A stretch of 64,000 nucleotides of DNA from JAJYSO01 sp964586655 (GTDB taxonomy: Bacteria; Bacteroidota; Bacteroidia; Flavobacteriales; Flavobacteriaceae): NCBI GenBank assembly GCA_964586655.1, contig CAZPGY010000011.1:12338-76337 (forward strand), written 5' to 3'. The notes beneath the pieces were generated by a model that was not told where the DNA came from, did not search any database, and saw only the letters and a program-made list of their open reading frames with translations. Positions 26,245 to 35,233 of this stretch are shown here, piece by piece (positions within the stretch are counted from its first letter, which is position 1; the number at the start of each line of letters is the position of its first letter). A program made the translations under genes and the position numbers.

Positions 26245-27996
26245 TTATCGGTCTACATCTGATAATACATAATCAACACTTCCCAGAATGGCCAACAGGT
26301 CAGAAACGGTATAACCCCTACTGATTTCGGGCACAAACTGGATATGCGGAAAGGAGGGAGTCCTAATCCGCGTGCGATAGGAATGGGTATCATGGTCACT
26401 GATCAAATAATACCCATTATGTCCTTTGGTTCCTTCGACGCCCACCATGGCTTCGCCTTCCGGAATATTGGGTCCCCAAGCAGTATTGACAAAGTGGTTG
26501 ATGAGCGTTTCAATATGATACATGGTTTTGTCTTTTCTTGCGGGTGTGGTCAAGTGATGATCTGATTTATAAGGTCCTCCCGGCATCATGTTCATGCATT
26601 GTTCAATGATGCGCAGGCTTTGGTGCATTTCTTCAATACGCACCAAACACCGGTCATAGCAATCGCCGTTAATGGCGGTAGGAACCTCAAAATCGAGTTG
26701 TTCATAGCCTGAATAGGGTTGCTTTTTTCTAAAATCCCATTCCATTCCGGTGGCTCGCAAACCGGCACCGGTCACCCCCCATTCGATGGCTTCTTCTGTA
26801 GTGTATACGCCAATTCCCTTAGTACGGGCTTTGAAAATACGATTCCTCATGATGAGTTTGTCATATTTTTTAAGGCGTTTGGGTAAGTATTTTAGGAATT
26901 CTTTGACCATATCTTCCCAGCCCTTGGGTAAATCCTGAGCCACCCCGCCGATTCTAAACCAGTTGGGGTGCATGCGGTCACCGGTTATGGCTTGAATGAT
27001 GTCAAAGAGTTTTTCACGGTCGTTAAAAATCAAGAATACCGGAGTCATCATACCCAAATCCTGGGCAAAGGTGCCATACCATACCAAATGGCTAGAAATT
27101 CTGAAGAGCTCACTGGTCATGATGCGGATGAGCTGTGCCCGGTCGGGGATGGTAATTCCGGCGAGTTTTTCTACTGACATCAGGTAGGGAAAGTTGTTCA
27201 TCACGCCGCCCAAATATTCCACCCGGTCGGTATAAGGAATATAGGTATGCCAAGATTGACGTTCTCCCATTTTTTCGGCTCCGCGATGGTGGAATCCGAT
27301 ATCGGGTTTGATATCGACAATATGCTCTCCGTCTAATTGAAGCACCAGCCGTAAGATTCCGTGGGTGCCGGGATGCTGAGGTCCCAAGTTTAGGAACATG
27401 GTTTCTCCGTCAGGGCTGGACATTTTGTCCATGCCCCATTCTTCAGGTTTGAACTGTAAGGCGTCTTGTTCTCGTAATTCTTTGTCTTCCGGCATCTCAA
27501 AGGGACCCATTTCGGTGGCCCTGGCCGGGTGTTGTTTTTGAAGCGGATGTCCTTCCCAAGTTCGCGGCATCAGGATACGCTTTAAAAAGGGATGTCCGTC
27601 AAATTTCACCCCAAACATATCATAGACTTCTCGCTCATACCAATTGGCAGAAGGCCATACTTGGGTAATGGTGGGAGCCGTCGGATTTTCGCCGGTCAAT
27701 GGGATTTTCAGGCGAATAAATTCATTGCGGTCAAAAGACAGTAAGTGATAAACTACGGTAAATCGGCTATCGGGCTGACCTTCGCGATGGGTACGAGCTT
27801 GTTCATCGATGGCGGTTAGGTCATACAGCATTTTATAGGGTTGGGCTACTTCTTTTTTAAGGAAAGTAAGCACCTCGACAATGGCTTCCGGTTTAAACCA
27901 AAGCGTAGGGATATCGTCTTTGGTCTCCTGTGTTGTGAGGAAAGCCTCGGCAAATTTGCCTTTGAGTTTGTTGATGATGTCGGGGGATTCGGACAT
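26245..27996 (-). CDS. nuoC: NADH-quinone oxidoreductase fused subunits C/D
   Basis: 583 residues in one frame joining NuoC (about 1-175) and NuoD (about 190-583), as the fused nuoCD of E. coli. The NuoC part ends with the signature WYEREVYDMFGVKFDGHPFLKRI (written with the linker ILMPRTWEGHPL). The NuoD part begins LNLGPQHPGTHGILRL, which holds quinone-site histidines, continues IGFHHRGAEK and YTDRVEYLGG, and ends SVDYVLSDVDR. No frameshift or internal stop separates them, so the fusion is real. Forms the quinone-reducing connecting module with NuoB and NuoI. I use the nuoC symbol; nuoCD is equally right. Confidence 0.95.
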   Translation of the reverse strand: MSESPDIINKLKGKFAEAFLTTQETKDDIPTLWFKPEAIVEVLTFLKKEVAQPYKMLYDLTAIDEQARTHREGQPDSRFTVVYHLLSFDRNEFIRLKIPLTGENPTAPTITQVWPSANWYEREVYDMFGVKFDGHPFLKRILMPRTWEGHPLQKQHPARATEMGPFEMPEDKELREQDALQFKPEEWGMDKMSSPDGETMFLNLGPQHPGTHGILRLVLQLDGEHIVDIKPDIGFHHRGAEKMGERQSWHTYIPYTDRVEYLGGVMNNFPYLMSVEKLAGITIPDRAQLIRIMTSELFRISSHLVWYGTFAQDLGMMTPVFLIFNDREKLFDIIQAITGDRMHPNWFRIGGVAQDLPKGWEDMVKEFLKYLPKRLKKYDKLIMRNRIFKARTKGIGVYTTEEAIEWGVTGAGLRATGMEWDFRKKQPYSGYEQLDFEVPTAINGDCYDRCLVRIEEMHQSLRIIEQCMNMMPGGPYKSDHHLTTPARKDKTMYHIETLINHFVNTAWGPNIPEGEAMVGVEGTKGHNGYYLISDHDTHSYRTRIRTPSFPHIQFVPEISRGYTVSDLLAILGSVDYVLSDVDR

Positions 27997-28044
27997 TAAA
28001 GTACGGTATTAATATTTTAGATAGTTAAATAGATTTTTGAACGG

Positions 28045-28683
28045 TTACACTCGGTCGGGCGGAGTAATTTCTGTCATCTTCTTGCGTTCATCGCGTTTGG
28101 CGTCTCGCTGTGAAGGCATGACGGGTTTGTAGATGCCCTGATCGCCGATTTTCCAATTCAAAGGACGTTTTTCCTTGCCTACCTGATCGCGCAATTTGGT
28201 AATTCCTTCCAAAAAGGCATCGGGACGCGGGGGACAACCGGGCACGTATACATCCACCGGTAAAAACTTATCGACGCCCTGTACCACACTGTAGATGTCA
28301 TACATTCCGCCCGAATTGGCACAAGACCCCATGGAAATGACCCATCGCGGCGCCATCATTTGTTCATACAGCCGTTGAATGACCGGTGCCATTTTGATAA
28401 ACACGGTACCGGCTACAATCATCAAGTCGGCTTCACGGGGTGTACCGCGGATTACTTCGGCTCCAAAACGGGAAACGTCATATTTACTGGTGATACTGGT
28501 TGCCATTTCAACATAGCAACAGGATAAACCAAAATTGAACGGCCATATTGAATTTTTTCTTCCCCAGGCCACCAGGCTGTCGAGGTTGGTTAGCACCACT
28601 GATTTTTGAACGGTTTCTTCAAACGAACTGTTTCCGTCAATCACCGAGGTTGGGTTGTTTGCTTTTGTAGTCCACCACTTCAT
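28045..28683 (-). CDS. nuoB: NADH-quinone oxidoreductase subunit B
   Basis: 212-residue subunit holding the terminal cluster N2, which reduces quinone. Ligands are the tandem C55-C56 (GLSCCYVEM), C121 (MGSCANSGGMYD) and C150 (VPGCPPRPDA). The C-terminal 40 residues beyond the core are charged (REDAKRDERKK-like) and longer than in E. coli. Gap to nuoA is 5 bases. Confidence 0.97.
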   Translation of the reverse strand: MKWWTTKANNPTSVIDGNSSFEETVQKSVVLTNLDSLVAWGRKNSIWPFNFGLSCCYVEMATSITSKYDVSRFGAEVIRGTPREADLMIVAGTVFIKMAPVIQRLYEQMMAPRWVISMGSCANSGGMYDIYSVVQGVDKFLPVDVYVPGCPPRPDAFLEGITKLRDQVGKEKRPLNWKIGDQGIYKPVMPSQRDAKRDERKKMTEITPPDRV

Positions 28684-28688
28684 ATTAA

Positions 28689-29117
28689 TTAAGCTTTTTG
28701 TTTTCTGATTTTATGGTATGCTTTCAATATTTTCTTTCCCGACGGTCCGAAATCCAGGGCGCCAATGCGCCATACATAGATGAGTACGGCCAACAGGTCA
28801 ATGACAAAGGTGAGCAATCCCAAATAACCTGCCCAGCCGGTTTCTCTAATTGAGATGGCCCATGACAGGATAAAAACCACTTCCAAATCGAAAACCACAA
28901 AAAACATGGCGACCACATAAAAGTGGATGGAAAAAGGTTTACGAGCACTGCCCGTAGGTTTTACACCGGATTCAAAGACTTGGTCAGTTTGTTTTTCTTT
29001 GTGTCTTTCCCCTAAAAAATGGGAAAGTCCCAACATAATTGCAGCTATTGCCAAAACGGCAAGAGCATAGAGTAAAAAAGGCCATAATGTGGGAAGGGAA
29101 ATTGCAGTTGTCAGCAT
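28689..29117 (-). CDS. nuoA: NADH-quinone oxidoreductase subunit A
   Basis: 142-residue, three-helix membrane subunit, first gene of the operon. The loop QVFESGVKPTGSARKPFSIHFYVVAMFFVVFDLEVVFILSWA region (read in parts) is the family hallmark: ESG, then F-x-V-FDLE with conserved acidic residues in the second helix. Transcription starts somewhere in the gap 29118-29424. Confidence 0.95.
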   Translation of the reverse strand: MLTTAISLPTLWPFLLYALAVLAIAAIMLGLSHFLGERHKEKQTDQVFESGVKPTGSARKPFSIHFYVVAMFFVVFDLEVVFILSWAISIRETGWAGYLGLLTFVIDLLAVLIYVWRIGALDFGPSGKKILKAYHKIRKQKA

Positions 29118-29424
29118 ACCAAAATTAAAAGGTTAAATATGCGCTAAAATTCTTAGGCTAATTTAGGAAAAACTATAGAGTAAAGGGCAAGGTCTCGGCA
29201 ATTTAAAATGAATCTCAATAAGAGATTTAGGTGGGGGCCTATTTTAAATGCGGTAACTTGTTGAAAACTAATTGAAAATGAAAATCGAGGGGTGTTAAAG
29301 TAAGTTTAAATCACTTTTATGAGCGGTGCAGATAAAAGTACTCCCATTGAATTTTGCGCTCATTTTGACATTTTTCCCTGAACGAGTAGGAGGCAGGCTT
29401 TGTTGCATGACACAAGGAGGATTG
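29118..29424. other. Upstream region of the nuo operon
   Basis: A 307-bp gap between nuoA and porQ, both on the minus strand. It must contain the nuo promoter, but I see no clean TTG-N19-TAnnTTTG pair; GCATATTTA about 25 bp before nuoA is a weak -7 candidate on the minus strand. No ORF, hairpin or RNA seen. Confidence 0.4.
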
Positions 29425-30444
29425 TCAATTTAAATCGATATTGAGGCCGAAGAAACTGGAGCTGGCGGCACTGCTGTAACTGGCGTAGGTATAACTCAAT
29501 CTGAAGCGTTTTATCTTGAGTGAAAATCCGGCACTCAGCCCTGAAAAAGCTCGTACATTGGGAATGCGTAGTTCTTCAGATCTTCTGAAACTGTATCCCA
29601 GTCTCACATTAAATCCGCCTTGCGGAAAGAGCTCTACTCCTAAGATAACATGACGCAGTATGTTGTTGACAAAACCGGGATCGTCAGGCGTGACATTGCC
29701 TTCAAGGTCTACTTTATCACGAGCTGTATTTCTGAAAGCCAGCTGCCATTGCTGCAGGTTTTCCAAGGTAAAATGCCATCGGATGGGCAAGTCTTCAATC
29801 TTTTGAGAAATTCCCAAGTCTACTTCCAGTGGCAGGCTTTCGTAGGTTTCATGATAAGGTTTGAATTGGGTACCCAAATTGCGAAGTACTGCGCTTATGA
29901 GCAGCCTTTTATCCTTATTGAGATAGGTGACCCCCAAGTCGATGGCGCCGCCAAAGGAGCTGTATTGCTCGAGTCGAGAGGAAATTAATTTAACATTGGC
30001 ACCTACATAAAATTTTGATGCGGCAATGCGATGGGCATAGCCTACTGACAGGGCTACATCACTGCCGGTGAAGGAGCCGGTAGGATTTCCATATTGATCG
30101 TAGCCGTCAAAGGTGCCATAATTGACATAAGTGACGCCCGTTTGCAGGATTCCGGCTTTTTCGCTGAGTTGAAATGCATAGGATGCCGTGCCATAGTTTA
30201 CATCTCCTAAATAGCTGACATAATTTAGGGAGGCCTGATTTTTCATGGCTTCATTGATCGTCGCCGGATTGTAAAAAGCAGAGGTGGGGTCATAGGTGTA
30301 GCTGGTGACATTTTTACCGCCGAGTGCTGCTTGTTTGGGCGAACTGACCAAGTTGAGAAATTGATAAACATGCTTTCCCCCAATCTGTGCCGAAGCAGAG
30401 AGTGCTATAATAAAGAAGCATAAAAAAAGTTGGAGTCTCGGCAT
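29425..30444 (-). CDS. porQ: Type IX secretion system protein PorQ
   Basis: 339-residue outer-membrane beta-barrel with a signal peptide (LQLFLCFFIIALSASAQ). The N-terminus of the mature chain, GGKHVYQFLNLVSSPKQAALGGKNV, and the following NPATI and YLGDVNYGTASYAF blocks match PorQ of the FadL-like PorV/PorQ group. The last residues run in alternating hydrophobic strands to the end. PorQ works with PorU, PorV and PorZ at the attachment step for proteins with C-terminal sorting domains; two such proteins are in this window (35990 and 44924). Confidence 0.88.
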   Translation of the reverse strand: MPRLQLFLCFFIIALSASAQIGGKHVYQFLNLVSSPKQAALGGKNVTSYTYDPTSAFYNPATINEAMKNQASLNYVSYLGDVNYGTASYAFQLSEKAGILQTGVTYVNYGTFDGYDQYGNPTGSFTGSDVALSVGYAHRIAASKFYVGANVKLISSRLEQYSSFGGAIDLGVTYLNKDKRLLISAVLRNLGTQFKPYHETYESLPLEVDLGISQKIEDLPIRWHFTLENLQQWQLAFRNTARDKVDLEGNVTPDDPGFVNNILRHVILGVELFPQGGFNVRLGYSFRRSEELRIPNVRAFSGLSAGFSLKIKRFRLSYTYASYSSAASSSFFGLNIDLN

Positions 30445-30634
30445 ATTTTAAGGATTTAAAATTTGTTGTAACTATACAAACTAAATCAATTTATTTTAAT
30501 GATTATAAGCTGTTTATGTTTAATTATCTAAAGCGTTGTTTTAAGCTGTGTGATTAATGCAATGCGTGGTGAAATAAAAACTTATCAGTTTACTTTTTTC
30601 GGGGCAATTTGCCGGAATTATCTGTTGTTATGCC

Positions 30635-31564
30635 TTAGGCTTTTTTGTCCAAATGATCGGGAATGCCGTTGTTATTGACATCCCTAAAATGGATTTCGTC
30701 GGGGGTAATAATACCATCTTCATTGGCGTCCATAACTTCAATTTCTTCACGGGTGGGAAATCCGTCTCCATCATCATCGGGGTCTAAATAGTTTGGCGTT
30801 CCGTCTTTGTCAGTATCGTCGTCATTCAAGAAAATATTGTCGTTTAGGTTTTCCATAGCCGAGGGGATTCCATCTTCATCGTGATCCATTTGCACGGCGC
30901 TAAAAAGCTGAAAGCTCACAATAAAAGGTTGGTAAGATTGAAGCGCATTGATGCGGTTTTGAAAATAGCCGAGTCCGGAGGGCACAAAAGCCACTCCGAT
31001 ACCGTAGTCATCATTGTAGGTGACGGTGCCGTCCGAATTTTCAACAAAGCCGGAAGCTCCTTTAAATTCAATGAGGGCTGCAATGCTTCCTCGGGTTATT
31101 GCGGTGGTGGTAGACTTGGTCAAATCAATTACTTCGGTGCTGACGGCCTGAAAGAAACCTTCTCCTTCCATGGTAGAGGCCTGGTGGGTGATGACCACTT
31201 TGTCGGCCAAAGTGGGCTGGTATTCGTTAGGGTTTCCTTTTCTAATTTCAAGGTAATAGAGTGTATAAGCCACCGCTCCCGGTTGTACGGTTTTTTGTTT
31301 TAAAAATGGTGAATCCATAATGGGGGTTTCGTTGGCGTGTGCCCCCGCAATGGTATCAAAACGCACCACCTTATATGCCGGGTTATAGGGATTGACTTCG
31401 AGGTGATAGAAATGGGTTTCTAAAAAATTTTCGATTTGTTGAATATTCTCTTGGTAAACTTCGGCTTCGTCTCGCAATTCTATTTTGTCTTTATTGTCGT
31501 CATCTTTACTGCAAGACACCAAGATGATGCATAATAAAACGGGAAGAAATTTCCAGATTTTCAT
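30635..31564 (-). CDS. Lipoprotein: FKBP-like domain with thrombospondin-type calcium repeats
   Basis: The start at 31564 gives MKIWKFLPVLLCIILVSC with a lipidation cysteine at 18; the upstream ATG at 31588 only adds eight residues. Residues about 85-235 resemble an FKBP-type peptidyl-prolyl isomerase domain (VAYTLYYLEIRKGN early, YGIGVAFVPSGLGYF late), though active-site aromatics are poorly kept. From about 240 to 309 come Asp-rich repeats (MDHDEDGIPSAMENL, DDTDKDGTPNYLDPDDDGDG, DANEDGIITPDE, DVNNNGIPDHLD) of thrombospondin type 3/EF-like calcium-binding form. Homologues are known in flavobacteria as predicted FKBP-type lipoproteins. Likely an envelope chaperone. Confidence 0.72.
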   Translation of the reverse strand: MKIWKFLPVLLCIILVSCSKDDDNKDKIELRDEAEVYQENIQQIENFLETHFYHLEVNPYNPAYKVVRFDTIAGAHANETPIMDSPFLKQKTVQPGAVAYTLYYLEIRKGNPNEYQPTLADKVVITHQASTMEGEGFFQAVSTEVIDLTKSTTTAITRGSIAALIEFKGASGFVENSDGTVTYNDDYGIGVAFVPSGLGYFQNRINALQSYQPFIVSFQLFSAVQMDHDEDGIPSAMENLNDNIFLNDDDTDKDGTPNYLDPDDDGDGFPTREEIEVMDANEDGIITPDEIHFRDVNNNGIPDHLDKKA

Positions 31565-31637
31565 AGTTGATTTTATTTTGGATTGCAAGATACAATTTTC
31601 ATTGATTTTTGTTTATTTTTAAGCAAAATTATAAAGT

Positions 31638-32048
31638 ATGCGAGTTGACAAATTCTTGTGGTGTGTCCGTTATTTTAAAACCCGGAGTAAGGCTACAAAA
31701 GCTTGTAAACGCGGTCATATAAAAGTAAATGGCACCCGTGCAAAACCTTCACAAGATGTTTTCCCCACCGATAAAATCGAGGTGCGAAAAAATCAAATCG
31801 ATTATAAAATAGAAGTACTGGACTTGCCCAAGTCAAGGCGCGGGGCAAAATGGGTCAAATTGTTTGTGATGGACATTACCCCCAAAGAAAATTTACAAAA
31901 ACGGGAGTTGTTGAAATATGAGCGCTCCAAAGGCCGAAAAAAAGGCACCGGACGCCCCACTAAAAAAGAACGTCGACAGTTGGATGAATGGTATGAGGAG
32001 AAAAAAGACGAATGGTTTGAAGAGGTTGATGAAGATGAAGAAGAATGA
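31638..32048 (+). CDS. S4 domain RNA-binding protein (Hsp15-like)
   Basis: 136 residues. Residues 1-60 are an S4 domain: MRVDKFLWCVRYFKTRSKA then GHIKVNGTRAKPSQDVFPTDKIEV, as in Hsp15, which rescues stalled 50S subunits carrying peptidyl-tRNA. The C-terminal part is basic (ERSKGRKKGTGRPTKKERR) and then strongly acidic (EVDEDEEE). Divergent from the FKBP-like lipoprotein and 72 bp before a phosphoribosyltransferase gene. Confidence 0.88.
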   Translation: MRVDKFLWCVRYFKTRSKATKACKRGHIKVNGTRAKPSQDVFPTDKIEVRKNQIDYKIEVLDLPKSRRGAKWVKLFVMDITPKENLQKRELLKYERSKGRKKGTGRPTKKERRQLDEWYEEKKDEWFEEVDEDEEE

Positions 32049-32120
32049 GTTTTTTTAAGAATGAAGGGGCTGAGATTGACAGAATAATTGTAGCTTTCGG
32101 GCTTAATATTTAATCGGGTA

Positions 32121-32621
32121 ATGGAACATACACGCACCTTAATATTAGATCAGCGCCAAATTGAGCAAAAAATTCGGCGCATGGCTTATCAGATCTATGA
32201 ACACAACAGCGAAGAAACCGAATTGGTTATTGCGGGAATCATGACTTCAGGTTACAAATTGGCTTGTAAAATTGAAGCCTTATTGACAGAAATTTCTACT
32301 ATTCAGGTTGAGTTGTGTCAAATTAAAGTAGATAAAGCTCATCCTTTATCTCCTATAGAATGTTCCTTGGAAAGCACGGCTTATCAAAACAGAGTTGTCA
32401 TCTTGGTAGATGATGTGCTCAATTCCGGAGCCACTTTGATGTATGGCGCGAAATATTTTTTGGCGGTTCCCCTTAAAAAATTACAAACCCTTGTTTTGGT
32501 CGACCGCAGCCACAAACGCTATCCCATTAAGGTAGATTTTAAAGGAATTTCCTTGTCTACCTCTCTTCACGAAACGGTTGAGGTTAGCTTTGAAAAAGAA
32601 TTAAAAGCAGAACTTTATTAA
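32121..32621 (+). CDS. PyrR-like phosphoribosyltransferase
   Basis: 166-residue type I phosphoribosyltransferase. The PRPP-binding motif VVILVDDVLNSGATL (about residues 91-105) is intact. The N-terminal IEQKIRRMAYQIYEHN and IAGIMTSGYKLACKIE match PyrR and its relatives; the second is the G-I-xTxG loop. It may be a pyrimidine regulator/uracil phosphoribosyltransferase or a paralogue of unknown base specificity. No pyr genes are nearby. Co-oriented with the S4 gene. Confidence 0.8.
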   Translation: MEHTRTLILDQRQIEQKIRRMAYQIYEHNSEETELVIAGIMTSGYKLACKIEALLTEISTIQVELCQIKVDKAHPLSPIECSLESTAYQNRVVILVDDVLNSGATLMYGAKYFLAVPLKKLQTLVLVDRSHKRYPIKVDFKGISLSTSLHETVEVSFEKELKAELY

Positions 32622-32922
32622 ATCGATTTGCGCTTCAATCTTAAAAGTTGAAATGATTTCTGTGAATAAATTGAGCTGCTTTCCAAAAAGGAGAAGGCGG
32701 CATCTCTTGCTTATCCTATGAATCCTTTTCTATAATAATAGGCGTATCGCTGTGATTTTTAGTGTTTTATAGTTTATGTGTTCTTTGTTTCGGTTCGATT
32801 TATGCCGGTAATTTCGGCGAGACCAGATTGGGAAAAGTGGTTCAAATAGTCCTTTTTCTTGGCCGATTGGAGTCAATTTAAAGAGGAGCTCTCAAGTATA
32901 CCGAGAATCAAAGAATGAAAGT
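32622..32922. other. Intergenic region between convergent genes
   Basis: 301 bp without a gene. CGCTTCAATCTTAAAAGTTG (32630-32649) resembles the right end of the palindromic repeat at 39048-39205, suggesting a solo terminus of that family. Nothing else recognised. Confidence 0.45.
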
Positions 32923-33303
32923 TTATTGAACTCTGGTGGCTTTAATTTCGGTAACTTTACTCAAATCTCCGACTTTAGAAAACTCAAAAGTATAACTGTT
33001 TTCATCGGTTTGTATGATTTGAATGAGATAGGCCTGTTTTTCTACCTGAGACTTGGGATTGTATTTTCTGGCCACATAGGCACAATCATTAACCCATCTA
33101 ATTACTGCAGTATCAGGATTTTGAGGGTTAAAATAGTCAATTTCCAAGGTGTCGGTTCTTACAATTTTAGATTCCAACAGTTCACCATTACTGTATGAGC
33201 GATACATAAAAGTTCCGGTTTTGTAATCCTCACAACTTTTTTGGCGTTTGTAGCAAGAGGTTAGGAGCAGAAGGGCAAAGGCGGTACAGAAAAGGGCTCT
33301 CAT
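32923..33303 (-). CDS. Small lipoprotein of unknown function
   Basis: 126 residues with a lipoprotein signal (LFCTAFALLLLTSC, lipidated Cys 17). The mature part has two cysteines (SCEDYKTG and NDCAYVARKY) and beta-strand alternation to the end (YLIQIIQTDENSYTFEFSKVGD). The family recurs as hypothetical lipoproteins in Bacteroidota; function not known. Separated by 35 bp from the XRE regulator upstream on the same strand. Confidence 0.7.
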   Translation of the reverse strand: MRALFCTAFALLLLTSCYKRQKSCEDYKTGTFMYRSYSNGELLESKIVRTDTLEIDYFNPQNPDTAVIRWVNDCAYVARKYNPKSQVEKQAYLIQIIQTDENSYTFEFSKVGDLSKVTEIKATRVQ

Positions 33304-33338
33304 TTTTTTTGTGCAAACCTAAGCAATATCCGGCATAA

Positions 33339-33740
33339 TCAGTTCTGAAAAGAATCAAAACTGCCGTCTTTGTAAAAGATAATTACTTTATCGATGTCTT
33401 TTGAATGAGCAACAGGAGATTGAGTCGGCGCTTGATTGGGTTGCTCCAAAGTCTTCTCTTGAGAAGAAGTAGCCGGTTTGGTTGGATCGGGAGTAGGAGA
33501 GGCTGCATTTTGATCCATTAAAAAAGGTTCCTTTCCTTCAATCAGCCAATACAAATTCAAAGTCGGAAAGGTGTGGTGTATTTTTAAAATAAAGTCTAAA
33601 CTGGGTTTATTTCGCCCTGAAAGAATATGGGAAATCGAGGAGCGGCCTACCCCAATTTTATCGGCAAAAGCTGAGGCCGTCAACTCGTGGTATTCTAAAA
33701 TTTTTTCCAGTCGTTTTGAAAACTTCCGCGTGTTTATCAT
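33339..33740 (-). CDS. XRE-family transcriptional regulator
   Basis: 133 residues. A helix-turn-helix of Cro/cI type spans about residues 8-62 (ASAFADKIGVGRSSISHILSGRNKPSLDFILKI). A Pro/Thr/Gln-rich linker (about 78-112) leads to a short C-terminal tag IDKVIIFYKDGSFDSF, a tail seen in several Bacteroidota XRE proteins. TACTTTTG on the minus strand at 33779-33772 fits a -7 box. Possibly autoregulated and co-transcribed with the lipoprotein that follows. Confidence 0.85.
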   Translation of the reverse strand: MINTRKFSKRLEKILEYHELTASAFADKIGVGRSSISHILSGRNKPSLDFILKIHHTFPTLNLYWLIEGKEPFLMDQNAASPTPDPTKPATSSQEKTLEQPNQAPTQSPVAHSKDIDKVIIFYKDGSFDSFQN

Positions 33741-34008
33741 TGGAAACTTTAATGTTGTAATTTCGTATTTACAAAAGTAACAAACTTTTGGATAGTGAGG
33801 CTGGTGAGCGGATGATATTATTAATAATATTGAAGTAATAGTTTATATAAATGTAATTTTATATCTGACAATAAGTACTATATATAATTATATTTATATA
33901 TATGGTTTTTTCGAGGAAAAATAAGAGTGCCTGTTTACAAGATTGAATAATTTGGCGGATGAACCTGTTTACTGGCGTGAACTTAAGAATGTTTACTTTT
34001 GTAAAATT

Positions 34009-35160
34009 ATGAGAAAAGAAATTGATCAACTCCTTTTTGAGGAATCCAAAAACTCCAAATTTGCAGGGCGGTATTTGTCTTATGATTTGGTAGAAGAATA
34101 TTTAAAATCCCTTTCGGATTTTTGTCATTTAAAATGTGAAGGACACTCCGTTTTGAATCGACCAATTTATAGTTTGGAGATGGGTCGTGGAAAAAAACGA
34201 ATTTTGTTGTGGTCTCAAATGCACGGAAACGAAACGACCACTACCAAGGCAATTCTTGATTTTGTAAAGGGGATGGTTCAGCGAAGTCCTTTTTTTGAAT
34301 CGCTGTTACAATATTTTACTTTTAAAATAATTCCGATTTTAAATCCTGATGGCGCAGTAGCTTATACGCGGGAGAATGCGAACGCCGTCGATTTGAATCG
34401 CGATGCGATGAACAGTAGTCAGCCCGAAATGCGTTTATTACAGACACTGGCTCGGGATTTTGCCCCCGATTTTTGCTTTAATATGCACGATCAACGTACG
34501 ATTTATGGAGTAGGCGACACCGACAAGCCGGCTACCTTGTCTTTTTTATCTCCGGCAAGTGACGAGGCGCGAACGATTACTCCTTCACGAGCGACTGCGA
34601 TGCAAGTTATTGCCGGAATCAATGAGTTTTTGCAAGCCTTTATTCCCGGGCAGGTGGGACGTTATGACGACACCTTCAATCCCAATTGTATAGGTGATTA
34701 TTTTCAGTCGAAGCAAATCCCTACCATCTTATTTGAGGCCGGACACTTCCCACAGGATTATCGGCGAGAGGAAACCCGAAAATATGTGTTTTTAGCTTTG
34801 TGTAAGGCTATGAGCTTGATTGAAAACGACGGAGGGAATGCCCGTCGGATTGCTGCATATCTTAAAATTCCGGAGAATAAAAAATCTTTTTACGATGTGA
34901 TGGTTCGAAATGCATTGGTTGATGGAAAGACAACAGATGTCGCCATTCAATATGAGGAGAAATTGCGCAACGGAAAAATTGATTTTGTTCCTAAAATTGA
35001 GAAAATAGAAAAAATTGATCAGAAGCATGCGCATTTTTCAATTGATGCAAAACACAAAGAAATTGTGATTATTCCGAAATCTAAACTCGAAAAAGGCAGT
35101 ATTGCTGAAAAATTAGCGATAAATATTAAAATATCTTCACTTAAATTAACAAATAATTAA
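34009..35160 (+). CDS. M14-family zinc carboxypeptidase
   Basis: 383 residues from the ATG at 34009; the ORF is open to 33943 but the extra 22 residues lack family similarity and contain a possible -7 box (TACTTTTG, 33994-34001). Zinc ligands of the M14 fold are visible: H and E in WSQMHGNETTT and the later His in FNMHDQ. Substrate-binding Asn-Arg appears in AVDLNRDA, and the catalytic Glu is in ILFEAGHFPQDYRREE. No signal peptide, so probably cytoplasmic, which is unusual for digestive M14 enzymes but normal for this Bacteroidota subgroup. The C-terminal 60 residues are an extra charged domain. Confidence 0.85.
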   Translation: MRKEIDQLLFEESKNSKFAGRYLSYDLVEEYLKSLSDFCHLKCEGHSVLNRPIYSLEMGRGKKRILLWSQMHGNETTTTKAILDFVKGMVQRSPFFESLLQYFTFKIIPILNPDGAVAYTRENANAVDLNRDAMNSSQPEMRLLQTLARDFAPDFCFNMHDQRTIYGVGDTDKPATLSFLSPASDEARTITPSRATAMQVIAGINEFLQAFIPGQVGRYDDTFNPNCIGDYFQSKQIPTILFEAGHFPQDYRREETRKYVFLALCKAMSLIENDGGNARRIAAYLKIPENKKSFYDVMVRNALVDGKTTDVAIQYEEKLRNGKIDFVPKIEKIEKIDQKHAHFSIDAKHKEIVIIPKSKLEKGSIAEKLAINIKISSLKLTNN

Positions 35161-35170
35161 AATTAATCAT

Positions 35171-35200
35171 TTGACAGATGCCTTAAAAATAGTAAATTTG
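35171..35200 (+). promoter_or_regulatory. Consensus Bacteroidota promoter of the Lrp-type gene
   Basis: TTG (35171-35173, in TTTGACA), a 19-bp spacer, then TAAATTTG (35193-35200), an exact TAnnTTTG. The start codon is 34 bp downstream at 35234. This is one of the clearest promoters in the window. Confidence 0.85.
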
Positions 35201-35233
35201 TGAACGTTAAATAGGGTAAAAAAACACAAAGAA

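Noticed and set aside
28045..28683. Possible nuoB frameshift from the long charged C-terminus
   Set aside because: All four N2 ligands are in one uninterrupted frame and the extension is merely a longer tail.
33815..33905. AT-rich stretch as a possible replication origin
   Set aside because: No DnaA boxes (TTATCCACA-type) or origin-linked genes such as dnaA; it is simply the AT-rich gap upstream of the M14 gene.
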